Assembly (NCBI GenBank): GCA_910589595.1
Contig: CAJUTM010000001.1
Location: 1-64,000 of the forward strand
Source: an uncultured Eubacterium sp.
GTDB lineage: Bacteria > Bacillota > Clostridia > Lachnospirales > Lachnospiraceae
Direction: 5' to 3'
Length of the DNA stretch: 64,000 nucleotides
Part shown: in pieces, positions 8,304 to 16,225 of the stretch
Layout: each line of letters starts with the position of its first letter
Position numbering within the stretch: the first letter of the stretch is position 1
Notes under the pieces: generated by a model
Told to the model about the DNA's origin: nothing
The model's database searches: none
Seen by the model: only the letters and a program-made list of their open reading frames with translations
Program-made: the position numbers and the translations under genes

Positions 8304-8439
8304 TATTTATTAAAAACTTTATTGAACGGAAACTTTTTTCTTGAACAAATATCCTTTTGAGTTCAATCCGATTACATCTGAATACCATAAGGCAAAGTAC
8401 TTACCAGAACCCAAAAGGACTTTCTACAGAGAAATCTTA

Positions 8440-8485
8440 AAATCGTTGACACATTGCCATTAGCTGGCAAATATGCCAACGATTT
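8440..8485 (-). terminator. Hairpin after the BspA-like gene
   Basis: AAATCGTTG and CAACGATTT (8440-8448 and 8477-8485) are exact complements. An inner TTGCCA/TGGCAA-type stem extends the structure. It lies 28 bases beyond the stop of the surface-protein gene and is followed on the minus strand by TTAAGATTT, so it is a likely but imperfect intrinsic terminator. I see no gene in 8208-8513. Confidence 0.45.
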
Positions 8486-8513
8486 CTTCACATGACCATA
8501 GCCATTACCAACC

Positions 8514-9764
8514 TTACTCCCCACAAATTTCTTCCCATTCCCCGCATGTTTTCTTACCGATACTGTGATAATACACGAGCAATACAAAGATTACGGCAAT
8601 GGCAGGGTATTTTCTGATTTTACTTCCCCGCTTTGCCCATGCCACAATCCGGCTGACAAGCCTTTTCTTTGTCTCTTCCGTCATCCCCCTCTTACGGTCT
8701 GAAAAATACAGGAGCAGCCAAGTGAAGCCTGCAATCATGGAAAGCGTGGCATAAAATTCTATCGGTGCACTATCTCCGGTCTCCGGTCCGCTGCCATTTG
8801 AGGAACCTGACCCTGAGCTGCCGGAACTGCTGTCATCGCCGTCGTCACCGCTGTCACTATCGTCATCATCATCGATATCTTCGCTGTCGTCATCTTCGTT
8901 ATCGTTGATATCATTCTTATTATCGTCAGGATTGTCTTTATTATCATTGACGCCATTTTGATTATTATTGGTGTTGTCCTGATTGTCATTTTTATTGTTG
9001 ACGTCCTGATTATCTTTGTTGTCGTTTCCGTTTCCGTTATTGTCACTGCTGCCACCGTTTGACGCATCTTTGTAGACGATTGCATAGGTGGCGAAGCGGT
9101 CTGTCTCTATCGTAATAGTATCAGCGTTATCGTCCACATCATTCAGAAGTTCCGCCTTGCCATCATGTATCCGCAGAACGGCAAATGTCCTCGTCTTTTT
9201 GCTGTCCGTGTTTTTCAGGCTGTCCGGCACGGCAAGCGCGAGCGCAATTTTTTCTTTTGTTTCGGATATGGCGTTGCGGTTCTCCCCGATAACCTTGAAG
9301 AGGCTGATATCAAGGTACTGCGAGATGGCAAATCCCTTTGCCGCACCGTCGCCGCTCAATGCCGCCTCTGCGAGAGCTTTGTCGCCGCTGCTGACAGTGT
9401 CCGACACGTCTTTCACATCAAGAACTATTTTAATATCCGTTCCTTTCGACAACTGCTCCTTTTCTTCCGGTGTCAAAACAATGTCCGACATCTTTTCCGC
9501 AGGCGTGGCAATCTTCGTGTCAGGCGCTTTGTCATCTTTCTGCACGCCCTGTTCAATTTCCCCGATATCCGGCTTGTCACCGCCTCCGGTGGCCGGAATA
9601 GTCTCCTTTTCTTCGAACTCACACGTTTGGCAGGCTCTGTGTTTCTCTCCCGCCTCGCTTTCCGTCGCCTCTTTATCTGTTATCCATGTGCCAAAATCAT
9701 GGACTGCCTCGTCCGACTTCTCCCCACAGGCACATTCATGCCAGTGCGCTGTTTCGTTATGTTC
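8514..9764 (-). pseudogene. C-terminal half of BspA-like surface protein, after in-frame TAG
   Basis: This continues the frame of 9765-12425 beyond a TAG codon. It reads directly into EHNETAHWHECACGEKSDEA, which is typical sequence following HDFGEKW in such proteins, so the TAG probably replaces a Trp codon. After that come about 190 residues of a folded domain and an Asn/Asp-rich then Ser/Gly-rich linker. The end is a PETGD motif, a membrane helix, basic residues and a second hydrophobic helix (KYPAIAVIFVLLVYY), a wall-anchor-like ending. An internal ATG at 9545 could start a 343-residue piece, but it has no signal peptide and should not be exported. Confidence 0.75.
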
Positions 9765-12425
9765 CTACTTCTCTCCAAAATCGTGCGTATGCATAGTTAC
9801 TGTTACCGTAGTAATATTTCCCGCTTTATCCGTGGCAACAATGGTCTGCTCTCCGGAGTTCGCTTTTAGTATAAATGCACTGTCGCGTAGCACAACTTCC
9901 GTATCATTTACCGTTACGCTTTTCAGGTTTGTATCCGTCGCCGTTACTTCCTGCGATGTATCGTAAGTTTCCCCGCCTGTCACACCGCTGATTACCGGCG
10001 CCGTTCCATCAAACACCAGTCCGTCCGAAGAAATATATGTGGCATTTCCTGCCTTATCCGTTATCTTGGCGTAAATCACACAGCTTCTGTCCGGATTTAC
10101 GGAAAAGGAATCTCCCTCCGTCCAATCATTTTCTTCGAGCGCCTTTACATCCGTCTCTGACAACACATTGTCTGAAATATGATAATAAATCTTATCCACG
10201 CCGGAATCTGTATCCTCTGCCTCAATCGCCACCTGTTTTGATTCCCTGAAAAACTGTGCGAACGTAATTGTATTGAGGAACTCAGTCCACGAATTACCGC
10301 CAATTTTAATCGCTCCCACCGGCGGCGTGTCATCGCTTAATACCCCGCCATAACTTCCGCCGCACACGGAACAAACCGCCTCTTCCGTATATGTCGGCTT
10401 ACCGCCGGAGCAGTCTCCGTCTTCCGTATGGGCGCCGTCATTTGCGCAAGTGCGCGTATGGGTTCCGTCACCGTTCGATTTCCATGCGCCGTAAGCATGC
10501 CCCGTTGCATCATCCCCATCGGGTATCTCTTTAATCTCATTGTTTCCCATAGAATCTGAGAACATCTGATTACAGCCATTCAGGCCCTCACACTTCCAGT
10601 AAGCGCCTGTACCCGCCTCTGTACATGTGGCGGGAACGGCTTTATATTCTTTGAGCGTGTGGGTGTGTTTTCTGATAAGCCACACCTCATTGTCAGAGCC
10701 GTTCACAACGTCAAAATCAGAATCATCACTTGTAAAATAACGGCTGTAATCTTTAGTGTTCGCATTTGTAATACTGAATAAATCAATTGGAGGTGCATAT
10801 ATGCCAATCTTTGCCGCACCGGAAAGTGGATTTGCATTGTCAATCAATATCTTTCCACTTAATTGAGTCATATGCAGATTCGCCAATCTGTTCGACTTTT
10901 CCGTGTTTTCCGCTATAACGGCGCTTCCGCCTACAGTAACCACACCATCACCTTTTACGGCTGCTCCGAACGTTGTTGTACATAAATTTCCACTAATCTC
11001 GCCGCCGTACATAGAAAAGACATTCTCATTATTTACAGCGCTGGCATTCCCACCACTGTTTCCCGTAATTTCCCCGCCGTACATAGTAAATGTGCCTTGA
11101 TTCCATATAGCACCAGATGTTCCACCGGTAATCTGCCCATCTCCCTTACAGTCGTGCAGGTTCAACTTCTGATTTGCTCCAACCAAAATCACTGTTGACC
11201 CCGAAGACGTCTGCCTGATAGTCTTTCCGTTCAGACAGAGGTGTACCTCACCGGACGGATACCAGATTTTAGAGAGCGTCACATCCTCCGTCAGATAATA
11301 ATTCCCCTCTGTCGTCGGCAGGCTGTCTGTTTTCTCCCATGCGGTACAAACCACATCATCATGGGTATTTGTATCATCTGTAATATACCTCGCCAGATAC
11401 GAACAACTCTGTGAATAATCGTGTACCGTGCCCGCCGGAACATGGATACCCTTTTTATCTTCTGTCACAAATTCGCAATTTTCAAACACTAGCTCAGGAT
11501 TCTTAATAAAAATCTTTGGCTTGTCGGCCAATAACTTCATACTCGCCAGATTTGTGCAGCCTAGAAATGCTCCATCTCCTATCGTTTGCACGTCTGCCGG
11601 TATTTCAATACTTTGCAAACTACTACAATTCGCAAACGCAAAGACACCTATCTGACTCAGATTTTTGGGCAATTTGATACTCTTCAGAGAAGAACAGTTT
11701 TGAAATACCTTATCGCCGATACTTGTCACACCATCCTGTATCTCTATACTTTTTACATCATTATGTCTCTGGCTTCCATTATTAGCCCAGTCTTTCATCC
11801 CCTCATTCGTTTTAATCGTCAGTTTGCCGTCATCATCTAGCTCCCAGCCCTTGCCGGAGACGCGCTTCCAGCTAGCGTAAAGAACTATCTCATTTTTAAT
11901 ATCAGAAGCAAAATCAAATTCTTCCCCATCGGCAGTCAACCACTTGTCAAACACGACCCCATCTTCCTTTGATACCGGCTCTGGCGGCTGCTTCGGAGAA
12001 TGCAAATAGGCAACATACTGGACAGGTATACCTAAATCCGTTCCATCATCATCCTTAAATGAAACGTTATAAAAGTACACCTCCATTTGATAGCTCCCTA
12101 CAAATTTGTTTATTTGAAAACTCTTACCCGTGGCAACCCCATTCACATATACGAAATACTCCGTTTCTATCGGAAGAGATACCTCGTAAACATCTTCCCC
12201 CATATCGGTACATTGAACAACAACTCCTTCTTTATCCCTCACGGTAACGCTCTGTCCGCTCCACTCACTCCTGTTCAAATATAAGTTACAGACAAATCTC
12301 CCCATCTCTTTTGCAGCAGTTTTTACATTAAGTTCACGGACACTTTCCTGTGCCAGCGCAGTCATTGGCGCCGCACTCTGCACCATACCCACGACCAGTA
12401 CTGCCGAGAGCAACGCAGCCATCAT
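9765..12425 (-). CDS. BspA-like leucine-rich surface protein, N-terminal segment
   Basis: This frame carries an 886-residue secreted protein. The hydrophobic signal core (MAALLSAVLVVGMVQSAAP) is followed by an InlB/Listeria-Bacteroides-type repeat (KWLTADGEEFDFASD). Next come three BspA LRR_5 units (TSIGDKVFQNCSSLKSI, SQIGVFAFANCSSLQSI, QTIGDGAFLGCTNLASM), beta-helix-like repeats with MYGGEITGN and MYGGEISGN, and Ig-like strands near the end. It ends at a TAG after HDFGEK. The true start is probably ATG 12458, with AAGGGGG upstream, but that reading meets another TAG after nine codons (MKIRRGTLI, stop). The ATG at 12425 has no ribosome site. Both defects suggest inactivation of a gene of about 1,314 codons. 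Likely role when intact: adhesion. Confidence 0.75.
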   Translation of the reverse strand: MMAALLSAVLVVGMVQSAAPMTALAQESVRELNVKTAAKEMGRFVCNLYLNRSEWSGQSVTVRDKEGVVVQCTDMGEDVYEVSLPIETEYFVYVNGVATGKSFQINKFVGSYQMEVYFYNVSFKDDDGTDLGIPVQYVAYLHSPKQPPEPVSKEDGVVFDKWLTADGEEFDFASDIKNEIVLYASWKRVSGKGWELDDDGKLTIKTNEGMKDWANNGSQRHNDVKSIEIQDGVTSIGDKVFQNCSSLKSIKLPKNLSQIGVFAFANCSSLQSIEIPADVQTIGDGAFLGCTNLASMKLLADKPKIFIKNPELVFENCEFVTEDKKGIHVPAGTVHDYSQSCSYLARYITDDTNTHDDVVCTAWEKTDSLPTTEGNYYLTEDVTLSKIWYPSGEVHLCLNGKTIRQTSSGSTVILVGANQKLNLHDCKGDGQITGGTSGAIWNQGTFTMYGGEITGNSGGNASAVNNENVFSMYGGEISGNLCTTTFGAAVKGDGVVTVGGSAVIAENTEKSNRLANLHMTQLSGKILIDNANPLSGAAKIGIYAPPIDLFSITNANTKDYSRYFTSDDSDFDVVNGSDNEVWLIRKHTHTLKEYKAVPATCTEAGTGAYWKCEGLNGCNQMFSDSMGNNEIKEIPDGDDATGHAYGAWKSNGDGTHTRTCANDGAHTEDGDCSGGKPTYTEEAVCSVCGGSYGGVLSDDTPPVGAIKIGGNSWTEFLNTITFAQFFRESKQVAIEAEDTDSGVDKIYYHISDNVLSETDVKALEENDWTEGDSFSVNPDRSCVIYAKITDKAGNATYISSDGLVFDGTAPVISGVTGGETYDTSQEVTATDTNLKSVTVNDTEVVLRDSAFILKANSGEQTIVATDKAGNITTVTVTMHTHDFGEK

Positions 12426-12458
12426 CTTCTAAATAAGAGTTCCCCTCCGTATTTTCAT

Positions 12459-12842
12459 AATAACCAATCCCCCTTGTCTTTTCTCACAGCTTTCTGTCTC
12501 AATCAGTCGGCATTATTATATATAATAACAGATTTTCTGTTTTCTTTTTATGTTAATTTTGCTTCAAAACACGCTAATTTTGCTGATTTTCTATTTTCGT
12601 CATATAACGGGCAGACGTATTTTCATTTTAATCACCTCAAAATTATGCTTTTCCTCCTGCACAAACATTTCTTCAAGACAGGCCCTTTTTTATATTTTCT
12701 ATAAATATATTTACCATAATAACATAAAAATCAGAAAACTACAAACAGGTAAGGAGCTTTTGACACCCGAAGCCGGTAAACTAAAAAAGCAGTCACATTA
12801 CCCGTTCCGGTAAAATGACTGCCTTTCTGTTTTTCTGCATAT
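12459..12842. other. AT-rich intergenic region
   Basis: About 380 bases without a gene between the BspA-like gene and tpiA. It holds the terminator at 12783-12828 and, just upstream of the BspA-like start, an AT-rich block with TATAAT-like sequence that may be its promoter. Short open frames here are low-complexity Phe/Leu-rich translations of AT-rich DNA and are not supported as genes. Confidence 0.5.
12783..12828 (-). terminator. Terminator downstream of tpiA
   Basis: On the minus strand GCAGTCATTTTACC pairs with GGGTAATGTGACTGC across a GGAAC loop and is followed by TTTTTTAG, a clear rho-independent terminator 16 bases past the tpiA stop. T-rich sequence on the other side makes it possibly bidirectional. 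Confidence 0.8.
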
Positions 12843-12843
12843 T

Positions 12844-13590
12844 TTACGCATTTACAATCTTGCCAAAGTCCGGTTTCAGCGAAGCTCCGCCTATCAGACC
12901 GCCATCAATATCCGGCTTTGCCAGCAGTTCAGCGGCATTTCCGGCATTCATCGAGCCGCCGTACTGAATACGGATAGCTTCGGCCGTTGCCGAATCATAA
13001 ATCTCACCGATTACCTGACGGATGGCAGCACATACTTCTTCTGCCTGCTCTGCCGTTGCCGTCTCTCCGGTACCAATCGCCCAAATCGGCTCATAGGCAA
13101 TTACTGCTTTCTTTGCCTGTTCAGCAGTAACATTCTGGAACGCAATTTTTATCTGCATGCGAATCCAATCAACATAGATTCCCTGCTTTCTCTGCGTCAA
13201 CGTCTCGCCGCAGCAGATAATCGGTACTAAATCATGCTCAAGAGCCTTGAGCACTTTCTTGTTTACCGTCTCGTCTGTCTCTGCGAAATACTCTCTTCTC
13301 TCCGAGTGACCGATAATGACATGTGTAACGCCCGCGTCCGTCAGCATATTTGCAGCAATTTCACCTGTATAAGCGCCACTCTCCTCAAAATACAAATTCT
13401 CTGCGCCAACCTTGACATTACTTCCTTTCGTCGCCTCGGCAACCGGAATAATATCAATTGCCGGTACACAAAATACGACGTCGACATCATCATTTTTGAC
13501 TAACGGCAATAATTCGTTGACAAGGGCAACTGCTTCACTTGGTGTTTTGTTCATTTTCCAGTTGCCTGCAATAATCCTTCTTCTTGCCAT
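12844..13590 (-). CDS. tpiA: Triosephosphate isomerase
   Basis: Glycolytic enzyme of 248 residues interconverting dihydroxyacetone phosphate and glyceraldehyde 3-phosphate in the cytoplasm. Catalytic signatures are complete: AGNWKMN near the N-terminus (Lys12), GHSERR with the catalytic His, AYEPIWAIGTG with the catalytic Glu, and the phosphate-binding YGGSMNAGN and GLIGGASL loops. The start at 13590 follows GGAGGAAATC and matches the family. It is the last gene of the gap-pgk-tpiA set, separated from pgk by about 155 bases containing a duplicated 59-bp hairpin unit, and ends at an intrinsic terminator. Confidence 0.97.
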   Translation of the reverse strand: MARRRIIAGNWKMNKTPSEAVALVNELLPLVKNDDVDVVFCVPAIDIIPVAEATKGSNVKVGAENLYFEESGAYTGEIAANMLTDAGVTHVIIGHSERREYFAETDETVNKKVLKALEHDLVPIICCGETLTQRKQGIYVDWIRMQIKIAFQNVTAEQAKKAVIAYEPIWAIGTGETATAEQAEEVCAAIRQVIGEIYDSATAEAIRIQYGGSMNAGNAAELLAKPDIDGGLIGGASLKPDFGKIVNA

Positions 13591-13632
13591 GATTTCCTCC
13601 ATTCCTGCGCCTCTGTGGCGCATTTTCTTTAC

Positions 13633-13774
13633 TTATCATTTGCCGCAGGCAACTAAGGTGTTGCTGCGGCTTTTCTTTTCCATCTCTTTATTTATCATTT
13701 GCCGCAGGCAACTAAGGTGTTGCTGCGGCTTTTCTTTTCCATCTCTTTATTTATCATTTGCCGCAGCAACACCT
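13633..13774. repeat. 59-bp tandem repeat with alternative hairpins between pgk and tpiA
   Basis: Two identical 59-bp units (13633-13691 and 13692-13750) are followed by the first 16 bases of a third, which is the 3' end of pgk itself. Each unit contains GCCGCAGCAACACC on the minus strand, an exact complement of the last pgk codons (13760-13773), so a 14-bp stem spanning the stop codon can form. Each unit can also fold on itself (GCCGCAG-CAAC with GTTG-CCTGCGGC). The repeats probably arose by duplication of the gene end plus spacer, and may act in mRNA processing or attenuation between pgk and tpiA. Confidence 0.85.
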
Positions 13775-14943
13775 GGGAGTTCTTTGCCTTCCAAGAATTC
13801 GAGGGATGCTCCGCCGCCGGTAGAGATATGGGTCATTTTGTCGCCAAAGCCGAGGTTGTTACATGCGGAAGCGCTGTCTCCTCCACCGATAATCGTTGTT
13901 GCCCCTTCCAGTTCTGCCATTGCCTCTGCGACAGCAATCGTGCCTTTCGCAAAATTAGGCATCTCGAAGCAGCCCATCGGGCCATTCCATACAACGGTCT
14001 TGGCGCCTTTTACCGCGTCGGCAAAGATTTTTGAAGTCTCCGGCCCGATATCCAGCCCTTCCATATCATCCGGAATCTCGCCGCGGCCTACTACTTTGAA
14101 GTTAGCGTCATTGGAAAAATCATCCGCTACTACGGTGTCTTCCGGAATAAGGAGCTTAACGCCTTTTTCCTCTGCTTTCTTCTCCATCTGAAGCGCATAA
14201 TCTTTGTAATCCTCTTCTAACAGAGATTTACCAACCGGCTCGCCGTGCGCCGCCATAAATGTATAAGCCATGCCGCCGCCGATAATCAGGGTGTCTACTT
14301 TATCGAGCAAATTCTCGATTACTGAAATTTTAGAAGAAACTTTTGCTCCACCCAAAATGGCAACGAAAGGTCTCTGCGGATTATTTACCGCATTGCCGAG
14401 GAAGTCAATCTCCTTTTGCATTAAATAACCAACTACGGCAGTATCAACATATTTTGTGACGCCGACGTTAGAGCAGTGTGCGCGGTGCGCCGTACCAAAG
14501 GCATCATTTACAAACACATCGCAAAGGGAAGCAAGGTCTTTGGAGAATGCGTCCTCATTTTTTGTCTCTTCCGCACGGTAACGCGTATTCTCAAGAAGAA
14601 CTACATCACCGTCGTTCATTGCCGCTACGGCAGCTTTTGCATTCTCTCCTACTACATTGTCATCTGCGGCAAAAGTTACTTTCTGATTCAGAAGTTCGGA
14701 CAGACGGGCAGCAACCGGAGCCAGAGACAATTCCGGTTTCGGCTCTCCTTTCGGCTTACCAAGATGGGAGCAGAGAATTACTTTACCGCCATCGGCAATC
14801 AATTTCTTAATCGTCGGCAGGGCAGCTACCAGACGGTTTTCGTCTGTAATCTTCCCATCCTGCAACGGCACGTTAAAATCGCAACGCACTAATACTTTCT
14901 GTCCTTTTACATTGATGTCGTCTACTGACTTTTTGTTTAACAT
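13747..14943 (-). CDS. pgk: Phosphoglycerate kinase
   Basis: Cytoplasmic glycolytic kinase of 398 residues transferring phosphate from 1,3-bisphosphoglycerate to ADP. N-terminal substrate-binding signature VLVRCDFNVPLQDG, the CSHLGKPKG loop, ILGGAKVSSKI, and the C-terminal nucleotide site GPMGCFE and GGGDSASA are all intact. The start at 14943 follows GGAGGGAAATAAA and begins MLNKKSVDD, the normal family start; an upstream ATG at 14958 has no ribosome site. A strong terminator lies between gap and pgk, suggesting partial attenuation or a separate promoter. Its last codons are part of the repeat structure described at 13633-13774. Confidence 0.97.
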   Translation of the reverse strand: MLNKKSVDDINVKGQKVLVRCDFNVPLQDGKITDENRLVAALPTIKKLIADGGKVILCSHLGKPKGEPKPELSLAPVAARLSELLNQKVTFAADDNVVGENAKAAVAAMNDGDVVLLENTRYRAEETKNEDAFSKDLASLCDVFVNDAFGTAHRAHCSNVGVTKYVDTAVVGYLMQKEIDFLGNAVNNPQRPFVAILGGAKVSSKISVIENLLDKVDTLIIGGGMAYTFMAAHGEPVGKSLLEEDYKDYALQMEKKAEEKGVKLLIPEDTVVADDFSNDANFKVVGRGEIPDDMEGLDIGPETSKIFADAVKGAKTVVWNGPMGCFEMPNFAKGTIAVAEAMAELEGATTIIGGGDSASACNNLGFGDKMTHISTGGGASLEFLEGKELPGVAAANDK

Positions 14944-14991
14944 TTTATTTCCCTCCATTTTCTTTTTTGACAGGATAACCCTGACTTACAC

Positions 14992-15022
14992 AAAAAGAGT
15001 CCGGCCCAAATGACCGGACCCT
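14992..15022 (-). terminator. Intrinsic terminator between gap and pgk
   Basis: On the minus strand GTCCGG and CCGGAC form a GC-rich stem with an ATTT loop region, followed immediately by TCTTTTTG. It lies just after the gap stop and would limit read-through into pgk. Confidence 0.8.
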
Positions 15023-15058
15023 TGTAGGATCTTTCGTTATCGATATACCGAGAACGGA

Positions 15059-16072
15059 TTAAGCCAACTCGCTGAAGTACTTAATCGTACGAACCATCTG
15101 GCTTGTATAAGAATTCTCGTTATCATACCATGATACAACCTGAACCTGTGTATTGCCATCATCCATAGGAGATGCCATTGTCTGTGTTGCATCGAAGATA
15201 GAACCTGCTGTAGCGCCAATGATATCAGAAGATACAATCTCGTCCTCATTGTATGCATAAGACTCTGTCTCTGCTGCTTTCATCGCTGCGTTAATCTGGT
15301 CAACCGTAACATTGCCCTCTACTACGGCAACAAGAATCGTTGTAGAACCGGTAGGACAAGGTACGCGCTGTGCAGAACCGATTAACTTACCGTTCAATTC
15401 AGGAATTACCAAACCAATTGCCTTAGCAGCTCCTGTGCTGTTTGGAACGATATTTACTGCTGCTGCACGGGATCTTCTGAGGTCACCCTTTCTCTGAGGC
15501 CCGTCAAGAGTCATCTGGTCGCCTGTATAAGAGTGAATGGTACTCATAATACCGGATTTAATCGGAGCCAAATCATTCAATGCTTTTGCCATCGGAGCCA
15601 AGCAGTTTGTCGTACAAGATGCTGCAGAAATTACCGTATCTTCCGGTTTCAATGTGTCATGATTAACGTTGTAAACAATTGTTGGAAGGTCATTTCCTGC
15701 TGGTGCGGAAATAACTACTTTACGAGCGCCTGCTGTAATATGAGCGGATGCCTTGTCCTTAGATGTGTAGAAACCGGTACACTCAAGCACAACGTCTACT
15801 TTCAACTCGCCCCAAGGACATTTGGATGCGTCTGCCTCGGCATAAATCTTAATCTCTTTGCCATCGACAACGATAGAGTCGTCTGTTGCTTTTACCGTAT
15901 CAGCCAGCGCATATTTACCCTGAGAAGAATCATATTTCAACAAGTGTGCCAACATCTTAGGGCTTGTCAAATCGTTGATTGCTACTACTTCATAACCTTC
16001 TGCCCCGAACATCTGTCTGAATGCAAGACGTCCGATACGTCCAAAACCATTAATCGCTACTTTTACTGCCAT
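15059..16072 (-). CDS. gap: Glyceraldehyde-3-phosphate dehydrogenase (type I)
   Basis: NAD-dependent glycolytic enzyme of 337 residues oxidising glyceraldehyde 3-phosphate to 1,3-bisphosphoglycerate. The NAD-binding start INGFGRIGRLAFRQ, catalytic ASCTTNCLAP with Cys153, and substrate-site motifs HSYTGDQ and SWYDNENSY are all present. AGGAGGAAAAATC precedes the ATG, and a near-consensus promoter lies at 16139-16167. It opens the gap-pgk-tpiA set and is followed by a strong intrinsic terminator. Confidence 0.98.
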   Translation of the reverse strand: MAVKVAINGFGRIGRLAFRQMFGAEGYEVVAINDLTSPKMLAHLLKYDSSQGKYALADTVKATDDSIVVDGKEIKIYAEADASKCPWGELKVDVVLECTGFYTSKDKASAHITAGARKVVISAPAGNDLPTIVYNVNHDTLKPEDTVISAASCTTNCLAPMAKALNDLAPIKSGIMSTIHSYTGDQMTLDGPQRKGDLRRSRAAAVNIVPNSTGAAKAIGLVIPELNGKLIGSAQRVPCPTGSTTILVAVVEGNVTVDQINAAMKAAETESYAYNEDEIVSSDIIGATAGSIFDATQTMASPMDDGNTQVQVVSWYDNENSYTSQMVRTIKYFSELA

Positions 16073-16138
16073 GATTTTTCCTCCTAATCAATCATTTATT
16101 ATTTTGTTTGTTAAATTTTGCACAAACTTCTAAAATAT

Positions 16139-16167
16139 ATTCTACCCAATTCAAATAGAAAATTCAA
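16139..16167 (-). promoter_or_regulatory. Promoter of gap
   Basis: On the minus strand TTGAAT (16162-16167) and TAGAAT (16139-16144) are separated by 17 bases, about 60 bases before the gap ATG. This is a near-consensus sigma-A promoter. Confidence 0.7.
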
Positions 16168-16180
16168 GAGTAAAATAAAT

Positions 16181-16214
16181 AAAATTGGCATTTTTGTAAG
16201 ATAATGCCAATTTT
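16181..16214 (-). terminator. Terminator downstream of glgA
   Basis: AAAATTGGCAT (16181-16191) and ATGCCAATTTT (16204-16214) are exact complements with a 12-base loop. On the minus strand the stem runs into T-rich sequence, ending glgA transcription just before the gap promoter. Confidence 0.7.
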
Positions 16215-16225
16215 ATTCTCAAAGT

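Larger units (their letters stand above)
7991..8327. repeat. 14-bp perfect inverted repeats around the toxin gene
   Basis: GTTCAATAAAGTTT at 7991-8004 recurs exactly, inverted, at 8314-8327, enclosing the holin-like toxin gene and its promoter. The right copy sits just upstream of the toxin -35 box. The left copy precedes an AT-rich, -10-like stretch (AATATAAAAT) on the plus strand. The repeats could be a shared activator site for toxin and antisense promoters, or ends of a small mobile unit. The rest of 7923-8111 contains no gene I can support. Confidence 0.45.

Noticed and set aside
8759..9085. 108-residue Thr/Ile-rich open frame in the Asn/Asp-rich linker
   Set aside because: It is the out-of-frame translation of the GAT/AAT repeats of the BspA-like gene.
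8514..12458. Reassignment of TAG as a sense codon in this organism
   Set aside because: The histidine kinase gene at 23104-24402 ends naturally in TAG, and no other gene in the window needs TAG read-through, so a gene-specific lesion is more likely.
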